A stretch of DNA of 10,505 nt from Bacteroidales bacterium. Its GTDB lineage: Bacteria > Bacteroidota > Bacteroidia > Bacteroidales > P3. The stretch's first letter is position 1, and the number at the start of each line of letters is the position of its first letter. Below the pieces are notes generated by a model. It was given only the letters and a program-made list of their open reading frames with translations. It did not search any database and had not been told where the DNA came from. Position numbers and translations under genes: made by a program. Shown piece after piece: positions 1 through 5,610 of this stretch. The stretch covers positions 1 through 10,505 of the forward strand of contig JAGCLI010000040.1 in the NCBI GenBank assembly GCA_017647065.1, read 5' to 3'.

Positions 1-7
1 AAAGTAG

Positions 8-15
8 TAATTTTG
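8..15 (+). promoter_or_regulatory. Promoter -7 box for the rplM operon
   Basis: TAATTTTG matches the Bacteroidetes -7 consensus TAnnTTTG exactly. The -33 element would lie before the window start, so only half the promoter is visible. Transcription is expected to begin near position 20-22, which is where the first leader stem starts. Confidence 0.7.
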
Positions 16-20
16 CAAGC

Positions 21-133
21 TCCAATTTAGGTAATCAGCGACCCGTTATTATCCTATGGTTAGTTAAATTGGAAAAAGCAAGTTATTGAATTTCAAGAGT
101 CTTACTTGCCCGTTTGATTCTTAAAATTCAAAC
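21..133 (+). promoter_or_regulatory. Structured 5' leader of rplM (candidate ribosomal-protein leader)
   Basis: About 160 bases separate the predicted transcription start from the rplM ATG. The leader holds three successive stems. TCCAATTTA (21-29) pairs perfectly with TAAATTGGA (65-73), with a possible inner helix 31-35/48-52. GCAAGT (78-83) pairs with ACTTGC (104-109), with a nested TTGA/TCAA hairpin at 86-96. GTTTGA (112-117) pairs with TCAAAC (128-133). Long structured leaders before r-protein genes often mediate autogenous control, here by L13 or S9, but the ligand is inference. No T-run follows the stems, so control would more likely be translational than by attenuation. I did not recognise a specific Rfam family. 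Confidence 0.55.
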
Positions 134-180
134 AAAAAGAGTTTATTTAGTATTATAAAAAACGTAGAAGAAAAGCAAAA

Positions 181-636
181 ATGGGAACATTAAGCTATAA
201 AACAGTATCAGTAAGCAAAGAAAATGCAAAAAAAGAATGGATTGTTATTGATGCTGAAAACGAAGTCGTAGGACGTTTAGCAACAAAAGTTGCAAACATA
301 TTAAGAGGTAAACACAAACCTTGCTTCACACCTAATGCTGATTGTGGAGATTATGTAATAGTTATCAATGCTGATAAAGTAAGATTCACAGGTAAGAAAC
401 TTACTGATAAGGTTTATGTAAGACACACAGGTTATCCAGGAGGACAACGTTTTACTACTCCAAAAGAATTATTATCTAAATTCCCTATCAGAGTAGTTGA
501 ACACGCTGTAAAAGGAATGTTACCAAAAAATAAATTAGGAAGTCAATTATATAGAAATCTTCACGTTGTTGCAGGACCAAATCATAAATTTGAAGCACAA
601 CAACCAAGATTAGTAAACCTTAATGAAATCAGATAA
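181..636 (+). CDS. rplM: 50S ribosomal protein L13
   Basis: L13 is an early-assembling large-subunit protein that binds 23S rRNA. The 151-aa product has the family landmarks in order: EWIVIDAENEVVGRLAT near residues 20-34, a TGYPGGQR segment near residue 80, and VKGMLPKN followed by LHVVAGPNHKFEAQQP in the C-terminal third. Length is normal for the Bacteroidetes form, which carries a short N-terminal extension before the VVGRLAT core. The start ATG follows an A-rich stretch without a Shine-Dalgarno sequence, as is usual in this phylum. It is the first gene of an operon, with rpsI starting 5 bases after its stop. The long structured leader upstream suggests feedback control. Confidence 0.98.
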   Translation: MGTLSYKTVSVSKENAKKEWIVIDAENEVVGRLATKVANILRGKHKPCFTPNADCGDYVIVINADKVRFTGKKLTDKVYVRHTGYPGGQRFTTPKELLSKFPIRVVEHAVKGMLPKNKLGSQLYRNLHVVAGPNHKFEAQQPRLVNLNEIR

Positions 637-641
637 GAGAT

Positions 642-1031
642 ATGGAAGGAGTAATAAACACTATAGGTAGAAGAAAATGTGCTGTTGCTAGAATTTATAT
701 GAAACAAGGCAATGGTTCTATAATTGTAAACGGAAGAGATTATAAAGAATACTTTCCAACAGCTCCATTACAATACATTTGCCGTCAAGCTTTCGAAACA
801 ATCGGAGCAGAAGGTCAATGGGATGTAAAAGCAAACTTAGATGGTGGTGGAATTTCTGGACAAGCAGAAGCTTTACGTATGGCTATTGCAAGAGCTTTAT
901 GCGAAGCAAACATAGAAGATAGAGGTGCATTGAAAGCAAAAGGCTTGTTAAAGAGAGACCCTCGTATGGTTGAAAGAAAAAAACCAGGTCAAAAGAAAGC
1001 AAGAAAACGTTTCCAATTCAGCAAACGTTAA
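642..1031 (+). CDS. rpsI: 30S ribosomal protein S9
   Basis: S9 is a small-subunit head protein whose C-terminal tail reaches toward the P-site tRNA. The 129-aa product shows the N-terminal TIGRRKCAVARIY motif, the LDGGGISGQAEALRMAIARAL core (about residues 66-86) and the lysine/arginine-rich tail ending in QFSKR, where the last Lys-Arg pair is the conserved functional end. It is full length. The start lies 5 bases after rplM with no Shine-Dalgarno sequence, so translation is probably coupled to L13. The rplM-rpsI pairing is nearly universal in bacteria. A 101-base structured spacer separates it from rpsB. Confidence 0.98.
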   Translation: MEGVINTIGRRKCAVARIYMKQGNGSIIVNGRDYKEYFPTAPLQYICRQAFETIGAEGQWDVKANLDGGGISGQAEALRMAIARALCEANIEDRGALKAKGLLKRDPRMVERKKPGQKKARKRFQFSKR

Positions 1032-1035
1032 TATA

Positions 1036-1093
1036 TGGATATTGTTTAGTATCCAAATTGATAAGATTTGTAAAAAACAACTACTTATCAATT
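1036..1093 (+). promoter_or_regulatory. Tandem hairpins between rpsI and rpsB (candidate S2 leader)
   Basis: Two adjacent stems occupy the 101-base spacer. TGGATA (1036-1041) pairs with TATCCA (1050-1055). Immediately after it, AATTGATAAG (1056-1065) pairs perfectly over 10 bp with CTTATCAATT (1084-1093), enclosing a nested TTGT/ACAA hairpin at 1068-1080. A 12-bp palindrome TATCAATTGATA (1086-1097) overlaps the last arm. No T-run follows, so this is not an intrinsic terminator. The position just before rpsB fits an S2 autoregulatory element or an RNA-processing site; that role is inference. Confidence 0.5.
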
Positions 1094-1132
1094 GATAGTA
1101 AATTAGGAATGTAAACAAAAAAGAAAAAAGAA

Positions 1133-1984
1133 ATGATAGATTTTAATCAAATGCTTGATGCAGGTGTACACTTTGGTCACCTAAGAAGAAAATGGAATCC
1201 AAAAATGGCTCCATACATCTATATGGAACGCAATGGTATTCACATTATAGATTTACACAAAACAGCAGCAAAAGTTGAAGAAGCTTCAGCAGCTTTAAAA
1301 CAAATAGCAAAATCAGGAAAGAAAATTTTGTTTGTTGCAACAAAAAAACAAGCAAAAGATATTGTTGCTGAAAGAGTAAAAAGAACAAATATGCCATTTG
1401 TAACAGAACGTTGGCCAGGCGGAATGCTTACAAACTTTGTTACAATTAGAAAGGCAATCAAAAAAATGAACTCTTTAGAAAAATTACTTGCAGACAAAGA
1501 TTCTACTGCAATTTCAAAAAGAGAAAGATTGCAAATAACAAGAGAAAAAGCAAAATTAGAAAAGAACTTAGGTTCAATAGCTGATCTTACACGTCTACCA
1601 TCTGCATTATTCATTGTTGACATAAACAAAGAACACATCGCAGTTGCAGAAGCAAAACGTTTAAATATCCCAACTTTTGCTATGGTTGATACAAATTGCG
1701 ACCCTAATGCAGTTGATTTCCCTATACCTGCAAACGACGATGCTTCAAAATCAATTTCATTAATCTTAGATTACGTTTGTAAAGCAATAGAAGAAGGTTG
1801 TCAAGAAAGAAAAATGGACAAAGATACTCGTATTGCAGAAGAAGCAGAAGCAGAAGAAAGATTAGCAACAGAACTTTTAGACGATGAAGTAGCTCCAGAA
1901 GAAGCTCAAAACAAAGTAAAAAAAGTTAAAGCTGTTGCAGAAGATGGCGAAAGACGTCCAAGAAGACAAGTAAAAAAGAAATAA
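1133..1984 (+). CDS. rpsB: 30S ribosomal protein S2
   Basis: S2 joins the small subunit late, bridging head and body near S1 and bS21. The 283-aa product has the signature LDAGVHFGHLRRKWNPKM (residues 8-25), the ERWPGGMLTNF segment near residue 93, the coiled-coil hairpin around residues 110-150, and the near-invariant DTNCDPNAVDFPIPANDDA stretch near residue 190. After about residue 225 it carries a tail that is first acidic (EEAEAEERL) and then basic, ending RRQVKKK, longer than minimal S2 proteins. The ATG at 1133 is the only start that keeps the family N-terminus. tsf begins 23 bases downstream, the classic rpsB-tsf pair. Confidence 0.98.
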   Translation: MIDFNQMLDAGVHFGHLRRKWNPKMAPYIYMERNGIHIIDLHKTAAKVEEASAALKQIAKSGKKILFVATKKQAKDIVAERVKRTNMPFVTERWPGGMLTNFVTIRKAIKKMNSLEKLLADKDSTAISKRERLQITREKAKLEKNLGSIADLTRLPSALFIVDINKEHIAVAEAKRLNIPTFAMVDTNCDPNAVDFPIPANDDASKSISLILDYVCKAIEEGCQERKMDKDTRIAEEAEAEERLATELLDDEVAPEEAQNKVKKVKAVAEDGERRPRRQVKKK

Positions 1985-2007
1985 GAACCCTTAAAACGTA
2001 AATAAAA

Positions 2008-2835
2008 ATGGCAAATATAACAGCTGCAGCCGTTAATGAACTAAGAAAACGTACAGGCGTTGGAATGATGGACTGTAAAAAAGCCTTAGTTGAATGCGAT
2101 GGCGATATGGATAAAGCAATAGATTATCTTCGTGAAAAAGGACAAAAACTTGCTGCAAAAAGAGCTGACAGAGATGCAAGCGAAGGAGCAGTTTTAGCAA
2201 CAGTAAACGCAGATAAAACATTTGCAGCAGTAATAATGATGAACTGCGAAACAGACTTCGTAGCTAAAAACGAAGACTTCGTAGCTTTCACAAGAGAAGT
2301 ACTTCAAACAGCAGTTGATGCAAAAGCAAAATCATTGGAAGAAGTAATGGCTTTAACTATAAACGGTATAAGCGTTGAAACAATGATTGTAGAACAAGTT
2401 GCAAAAATAGGAGAAAAGATAACATTATCACACTACTATCCTATTGAAGCAGTTGCAACTTACGCATACGTTCACCCAGGTAATAGAATGGCATCAGTTG
2501 TTGGACTTTCAAAAGCAGGATATGACGAAGAAGGAAAAGAAATGTCAATGCAAGTAATCGCTGGACGTCCAGTAGCATTGAATAAAGAATCAGTTCCTGC
2601 TGAAATCATAGAAAGAGAAATGGAAGTTTATCGTGGACAAGTGAGAGAAGAAGGAAAACCAGAAGACATGGTTGAAAAAATAGCACAAGGAAAGCTAAAC
2701 AAATTCTTCAAAGAAAGCACTTTGTTAAGCCAAGAATACACTCGCGAAGCAAAAGTAAGCGTAGAAGAACACTTGAAAAAGATAGACAAAGATTTGACTG
2801 TTACTGCTTTCCAAAGAGCAGAATTAGGAGAATAA
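2008..2835 (+). CDS. tsf: Elongation factor Ts
   Basis: EF-Ts is the guanine-nucleotide exchange factor that recycles EF-Tu in the cytoplasm. The 275-aa product has the UBA-like N-terminal domain (residues 1-50, with LRKRTGVGMMDCKKAL) and the exchange motif TDFVAKN at 82-88, the residues that contact the Mg2+/switch region of EF-Tu. A long core domain follows, with the YYPIEAVATYAYVHPG segment. Length matches the Bacteroidetes norm. It ends in two in-frame TAA codons (2833-2838) and is followed 12 bases later by an intrinsic terminator, which closes the rplM-rpsI-rpsB-tsf operon. Confidence 0.98.
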   Translation: MANITAAAVNELRKRTGVGMMDCKKALVECDGDMDKAIDYLREKGQKLAAKRADRDASEGAVLATVNADKTFAAVIMMNCETDFVAKNEDFVAFTREVLQTAVDAKAKSLEEVMALTINGISVETMIVEQVAKIGEKITLSHYYPIEAVATYAYVHPGNRMASVVGLSKAGYDEEGKEMSMQVIAGRPVALNKESVPAEIIEREMEVYRGQVREEGKPEDMVEKIAQGKLNKFFKESTLLSQEYTREAKVSVEEHLKKIDKDLTVTAFQRAELGE

Positions 2836-2849
2836 TAAACCAACAAAAT

Positions 2850-2884
2850 AAAAAAGGAAGCCTTAATTGTGCTTCCTTTTTTTT
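2850..2884 (+). terminator. Intrinsic terminator of the rplM-tsf operon
   Basis: GGAAGC (2856-2861) pairs with GCTTCC (2871-2876) across a 9-base loop, followed by eight Ts (2877-2884). Six As before the stem can extend it by pairing with the T-tract. The T-tract runs directly into the -7 box of the next gene. Confidence 0.9.
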
Positions 2885-2891
2885 ATTTTTG
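2884..2891 (+). promoter_or_regulatory. Promoter -7 box for rsmA-mntP
   Basis: TATTTTTG matches TAnnTTTG exactly and shares its first T with the terminator tract. No TTTG is found 19 bases upstream, so the -33 element is weak or absent. The predicted transcription start (about 5-7 bases after the box) coincides with the rsmA ATG at 2896. Confidence 0.6.
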
Positions 2892-2895
2892 CAGA

Positions 2896-3660
2896 ATGGA
2901 AAAAGTAAGAGCAAAAAAACATCTTGGGCAACACTTTCTCAAAGACGAAACAATAGCAGAAAAAATTGCCTATTCCCTATTAGAAGAAGCAGAAGTATTA
3001 GAAATAGGTCCAGGAATGGGCGTATTAACCAAATACCTAATTGAAAATCCCAAAGTAAAACACCTCAAAGTCGTAGAAATCGACACCGAAAGCGTAGAAT
3101 ACCTACACAAAAACTACGCACAATTACAAGAAAACATAATATCGGCAGACTTTCTGAAAATGGATTTAAACACCATTTACGAAAACACCTTTGCCATAAT
3201 GGGCAATTTCCCATACAATATCTCAAATCAAATACTATTTAAGCTATTTGAAAACAAAGACAAAGCCACACAACTCGTAGGAATGTTTCAAAAAGAAGTA
3301 GCAGAAAGAGTATGTGCAAACTCAGGCAACAAAACCTACGGCATACTCTCCGTTTTACTCTCAGCATACTATGAAATAGAATACCTATTCACCGTACACG
3401 AACACGTATTTGACCCACCACCAAAAGTAAAATCAGCAGTAATACGCCTAAAACGCAATAACGTAAAACAATTAGACTGTAACGAACAACTATTTGTAAA
3501 AGTAGTAAAAACAGCCTTCAATCAAAGACGAAAAATGATACGTCAAAGTCTCAAACCCCTTGGAATGAACCTTGAAGACATAGACTCAGAACTACTAACC
3601 AAAAGAGCAGAACAATTAACCGTAGAACAATTCATAAACATAACCAATAAATTAAAATGA
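2896..3660 (+). CDS. rsmA: 16S rRNA (adenine1518-N6/adenine1519-N6)-dimethyltransferase
   Basis: RsmA (KsgA) uses S-adenosylmethionine to dimethylate the two adjacent adenines in helix 45 of 16S rRNA, a late check in 30S assembly. From the ATG at 2896 the protein is 254 aa. It has the N-terminal KKHLGQHFL motif (7-15), the SAM-binding loop LEIGPGMG (35-42), the acidic EID at 61-63, SADF (83-86), the catalytic NFPYNIS motif (104-110, the NLPY motif of the family), [10 protein letters not shown], and the C-terminal [13 protein letters not shown] longer reading from a GTG at 2869 would start inside the terminator stem and adds nothing conserved, so it is rejected. The stop overlaps the mntP start (ATGA). 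Confidence 0.96.
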   Translation: MEKVRAKKHLGQHFLKDETIAEKIAYSLLEEAEVLEIGPGMGVLTKYLIENPKVKHLKVVEIDTESVEYLHKNYAQLQENIISADFLKMDLNTIYENTFAIMGNFPYNISNQILFKLFENKDKATQLVGMFQKEVAERVCANSGNKTYGILSVLLSAYYEIEYLFTVHEHVFDPPPKVKSAVIRLKRNNVKQLDCNEQLFVKVVKTAFNQRRKMIRQSLKPLGMNLEDIDSELLTKRAEQLTVEQFINITNKLK

Positions 3661-4232
3661 TTAGCATAGGATTTATAATAGAAGTAATATTATTAGCAAT
3701 AGCACTATCAATGGACTCATTCACAGTATCAATTACCTGTGGATTACAAAAATGCATGTGCAAAAAAAGAACATTACTCCTTGCCTTTTGCTTTGGAATA
3801 TTCCATGTATTGATGATTTCATTAGGAAGTCTTTTAGGAGAAGTCTTTCTTATCTTCATGTCAAAAGTCGATCATTGGATAGCCTTCGTTCTTCTTGCGA
3901 TAATCGGTATAAAAATGATAATGGAAGGCAGACAATTCAAACTAAAAGAAAAAATCTTTGACATAAGCAGCATAAAAGTAATATTAACCCTTGCCCTTGC
4001 AACCTCTATGGACGCTTTTGTCGTAGGAATAGGCTTTCCATTAAAATACACCTTCCTTCAAATTCTAATATCCCTTGCAATAATCTTCATTGCCCTATTC
4101 ACAATCTCACTAATAGGCGTAAGAATGGGCGAAAAAGTACGCTTTATCAAACCTCGCTTTGCCCTTTTCTTAGGAGGTATAATCCTAATCGGCATAGGCG
4201 TAAAAACACTCTTAGAACACACCGTATTTTAA
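3657..4232 (+). CDS. mntP: Manganese efflux pump MntP
   Basis: MntP exports Mn2+ across the inner membrane and protects against manganese overload. The 191-aa product is almost wholly hydrophobic with about six membrane spans, and shows the internal two-fold repeat of the family: [12 protein letters not shown] (15-26) in the first half and [12 protein letters not shown] (114-125) in the second, with D20 and D119 as the paired conserved acidic residues. The ATG shares 4 bases with the rsmA stop, so the two genes are almost surely cotranscribed and translationally coupled. No yybP-ykoY manganese riboswitch is present immediately upstream, so the usual direct Mn2+ control seems absent here. Confidence 0.93.
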   Translation: MISIGFIIEVILLAIALSMDSFTVSITCGLQKCMCKKRTLLLAFCFGIFHVLMISLGSLLGEVFLIFMSKVDHWIAFVLLAIIGIKMIMEGRQFKLKEKIFDISSIKVILTLALATSMDAFVVGIGFPLKYTFLQILISLAIIFIALFTISLIGVRMGEKVRFIKPRFALFLGGIILIGIGVKTLLEHTVF

Positions 4233-4245
4233 AAAGAATATAATA

Positions 4246-4295
4246 ACACAAACAAACTCCGGTATTAGTAAAATAATATCGGAGTTTGTTTGTGT
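4246..4295 (+). terminator. 22-bp hairpin after mntP, probable terminator
   Basis: ACACAAACAAACTCCG (4246-4261) pairs perfectly with 4280-4295, and the helix continues through 4262-4267/4274-4279 with one G-U pair, leaving a 6-base loop. No clean T-run follows on either strand; the + strand continues CAATTATTTCTTT. It may terminate weakly, protect the 3' end of the rsmA-mntP mRNA, or shield the downstream RNA gene from read-through. Confidence 0.65.
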
Positions 4296-4381
4296 CAATT
4301 ATTTCTTTGAATTAAATTCTTAGTTCTTTGATAAAAATGAAAATATTTATCAATAAGTAGATTTTATTAAGAAAAAATCTA

Positions 4382-4389
4382 TACCTTTG
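4382..4389 (+). promoter_or_regulatory. Promoter -7 box for the 6S-like RNA
   Basis: TACCTTTG, in the context TATACCTTTGCA, is an exact TAnnTTTG box. No TTTG lies 19 bases upstream; the spacer and -33 region instead hold an 8-bp inverted repeat, TAGATTTT (4358-4365) with AAAATCTA (4374-4381). The predicted start is near 4394-4397. Confidence 0.7.
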
Positions 4390-4395
4390 CAACGC

Positions 4396-4620
4396 ATCTT
4401 CATAATGAAGTGCAAAGGTGTTATTGAAATTATCTTCGTAGTAAAATTCTCGCAAAGTTTTATTAGGCATGAAGATGATAACAATAGTACCACATCATTG
4501 ATATGTATAGCCATTAGTGGCTTCTTACATATTACCTGGTGTGGGCTGTTGTTTTATCCATGCCGAGGCAATGCGAGAAGCCCTACTATAGGATAAAGCA
4601 ATAAGTTCCCGCACCTTTCT
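4396..4620 (+). ncRNA. ssrS: Rod-shaped small RNA, probable 6S RNA
   Basis: 6S RNA mimics an open promoter and sequesters the housekeeping RNA polymerase holoenzyme. This stretch folds into one long rod. Lower arm pairings are AAAGGTG 4414-4420/4612-4618, TTATTG 4421-4426/4599-4604, TTATC 4430-4434/4592-4596, TAGTA 4439-4443/4584-4588 and TTCTCGC 4447-4453/4573-4579. A central bubble follows (4454-4465 against 4565-4572). Upper arm pairings are GGCATG 4466-4471/4559-4564, GATAA 4477-4481/4554-4558, CCACA 4490-4494/4540-4544, ATATGTA 4501-4507/4526-4532 and an apical GCCA-TTAG-TGGC. The length, the single bubble between two interrupted arms and the GAGAAGCC string on the 3' side, also present in E. 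coli 6S RNA, support the call. A small 5' hairpin (4394-4413) precedes the closing stem. Ends are approximate; a T-rich TTTCTTTATTT at 4616-4626 may terminate it. A 69-codon reading frame here is spurious. Confidence 0.75.
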
Positions 4621-4669
4621 TTATTTAATCCGCTTTCTTCTGGGAATTGGTTAGCTAAAATATTATAAT

Positions 4670-4972
4670 ATGGACTTTAATAAAGTAATGAGACAAGTTT
4701 TTATGTTCATGATGTGTAACAACATGTTTAAATCGGATAATTTAATGTTTACATCATTAAAATCTGTTTGCCACGTTTGTAAAAATGCATATAAACTATC
4801 AGATGAGCAAGTAAAGAATGGAATTATTTCTTTTTTTGAAGGGTACAATATGGGCTGTGGAGAGCCAATGTCTAGAAGCTACATAGAAAAAGTTCTGATT
4901 CCTGCAATATTGAATCATCACACAATTGATATAAAATTAGCAGATATTATATTAGAAGGCGTAAATTTTTAA
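4670..4972 (+). CDS. Small cytoplasmic protein of unknown function
   Basis: I do not recognise this 100-aa protein. It is predicted mostly helical, with no signal peptide or clear membrane span; the N-terminus is methionine-rich (VFMFMMCNNMF, 10-20). Cysteines fall at 16, 34, 37 and 63, including a CHVC pair at 34-37 that could bind metal with C16 or C63. The second half (SRSYIEKVLIPAILNHHTIDIKLADIILEG) reads as ordinary soluble helices. It starts about 50 bases after the 6S-like RNA with no TAnnTTTG box seen between, so it may depend on read-through from the RNA promoter. The next gene follows 11 bases after its stop, suggesting a two-gene unit. Confidence 0.6.
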   Translation: MDFNKVMRQVFMFMMCNNMFKSDNLMFTSLKSVCHVCKNAYKLSDEQVKNGIISFFEGYNMGCGEPMSRSYIEKVLIPAILNHHTIDIKLADIILEGVNF

Positions 4973-4983
4973 TTTTATTAACT

Positions 4984-5217
4984 ATGTGGGGTTTTTTAAT
5001 TCTATTTGCAAGTATTTTTATTTGTGTCCTAAATGAAAAGGCAAAGGACAAAAAGGAAGAGAAGGAGTACAATAATGGATACTGTCCAAAGTGTGGGAAA
5101 TACATGAGTACCATTCCTGATCAATGGGGTAATTCAATAGGTTTTGGGTGTACCAATTGTGGTCATAGGACTTCAGACCGATATATAGGTAGTGAATATC
5201 GAAAAAACAACAAGTAG
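4984..5217 (+). CDS. Small membrane-anchored zinc-ribbon protein
   Basis: The 77-aa product has one N-terminal hydrophobic segment (residues 2-16, FLILFASIFICVL), then a highly charged linker (KAKDKKEEKE), then a zinc-ribbon made of two CxxC pairs: C34-P-K-C37 followed by G, and C56-T-N-C59 followed by G. The spacing of 18 residues between pairs fits a rubredoxin-like or ribbon zinc site. The charge pattern suggests the ribbon lies in the cytoplasm, next to the membrane. The specific partner is unknown. It sits 11 bases after the 100-aa gene, itself cysteine-bearing, so both may work together. Confidence 0.65.
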   Translation: MWGFLILFASIFICVLNEKAKDKKEEKEYNNGYCPKCGKYMSTIPDQWGNSIGFGCTNCGHRTSDRYIGSEYRKNNK

Positions 5218-5457
5218 ATAACATAAGAGCAAGTCACTTCAGAACCTATAATGCCTAAAAAATAATATACAATCAAGAGGATATATAAATTATTTCGTTT
5301 CAAGAACGAAAAAGACAATACAAGCATATCTCGCTAAGAACTTACTCTTTGAAATAGTAGAAGTTATCCCTACTGAATATTTGTTTTATTCTGCATACTA
5401 CTAGACTAACAATTTATTCTCTATAACGAAAAAAGGCTAATGAAGTAAAAATATCAA
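5218..5457 (+). other. Intergenic stretch with no gene seen
   Basis: About 240 AT-rich bases follow the zinc-ribbon gene. Only short structures are visible: a 7-bp hairpin TTTCGTT (5293-5299) with AACGAAA (5305-5311), and AGTAG/CTACT near 5357-5375. No exact TAnnTTTG box, no convincing reading frame on either strand and no repeat was found. It most likely contains the 3' ends of converging transcripts. Confidence 0.5.
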
Positions 5458-5501
5458 AAAACGCAGATTTTGTTCGGTGGTGGCGAACAAATCTGCGTTT
5501 T
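5458..5501. terminator. Bidirectional intrinsic terminator between converging units
   Basis: AAAACGCAGATTT (5458-5470) and GTTCG (5472-5476) pair with 5484-5501 across the loop GTGGTGG, with only T5471 bulged. On the + strand the stem ends in TTTT and runs into CATTTCGTTTTTTC. On the - strand it ends in TTTTTT followed by GATATTTTT. It can therefore stop both the rightward small-gene transcript and the leftward operon ending at 5610. Confidence 0.85.
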
Positions 5502-5504
5502 CAT

Positions 5505-5567
5505 TTCGTTTTTTCTTTGAGAAAATCCATTTTCTCTTAGAGAAAATTCGTTTTCTCTTTGAAAAAA
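5505..5567. repeat. Three tandem 21-bp palindromic repeats
   Basis: Units at 5505-5525, 5526-5546 and 5547-5567 are aligned without gaps. Each is a TTCG- or TCCA-like start followed by the imperfect palindrome TTTTCTC-TTN-GAGAAAA; units 1 and 3 carry one or more substitutions. Because each unit is palindromic, neighbouring units can also pair, for example GAGAAAA 5519-5525 with TTTTCTC 5530-5536 and 5540-5546 with 5551-5557 across a TTCG loop. Function is unknown. Confidence 0.75.
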
Positions 5568-5574
5568 TAATCTG

Positions 5575-5610
5575 AAACAAAGAAAGAAAATTCTAAGTCT
5601 TTGTTTTTTT
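5575..5610 (+). terminator. Hairpin plus T-run, second rightward terminator
   Basis: AAACAAAGA (5575-5583) pairs with TCTTTGTTT (5598-5606) across a 14-base loop and is followed by more Ts on the + strand. It overlaps the stop codon of the leftward lipoprotein gene. On the - strand the stem forms just after that stop but lacks a T-run, so it would act there only as a 3'-end stem. Confidence 0.5.

Noticed and set aside
56..67. Three-codon upstream frame (ATG GTT AGT TAA) in the rplM leader
   Set aside because: Too short to support as a leader peptide; its bases are partly in the closing stem and such frames are common by chance.
1062..1070. TAAGATTTG as an internal promoter for rpsB
   Set aside because: The spacing between TA and TTTG is three bases instead of two, and the bases are better explained as part of the 10-bp stem.
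1240..1638. 132-codon frame antisense to rpsB
   Set aside because: Shadow of a highly conserved ribosomal gene; low-complexity hydrophobic translation with no promoter or family match.
2869..2895. N-terminal extension of rsmA from a GTG
   Set aside because: It lies inside the terminator stem and T-tract and encodes nonconserved residues; the family N-terminus fits the ATG at 2896.
3632..3859. 75-codon frame antisense to mntP
   Set aside because: Reverse reading of a membrane-protein gene with strong family support on the + strand.
4387..4596. 69-codon reading frame on the + strand
   Set aside because: It starts within or just after the -7 box and runs through both arms of the rod-shaped RNA; the constraint seen is base pairing, not coding. 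The product has no recognisable domain.
5163..5327. 54-codon hydrophobic frame on the - strand, overlapping the zinc-ribbon gene
   Set aside because: AT-rich sequence read in reverse yields Leu/Ile/Tyr-rich frames by chance; no promoter and it overlaps a better supported gene.
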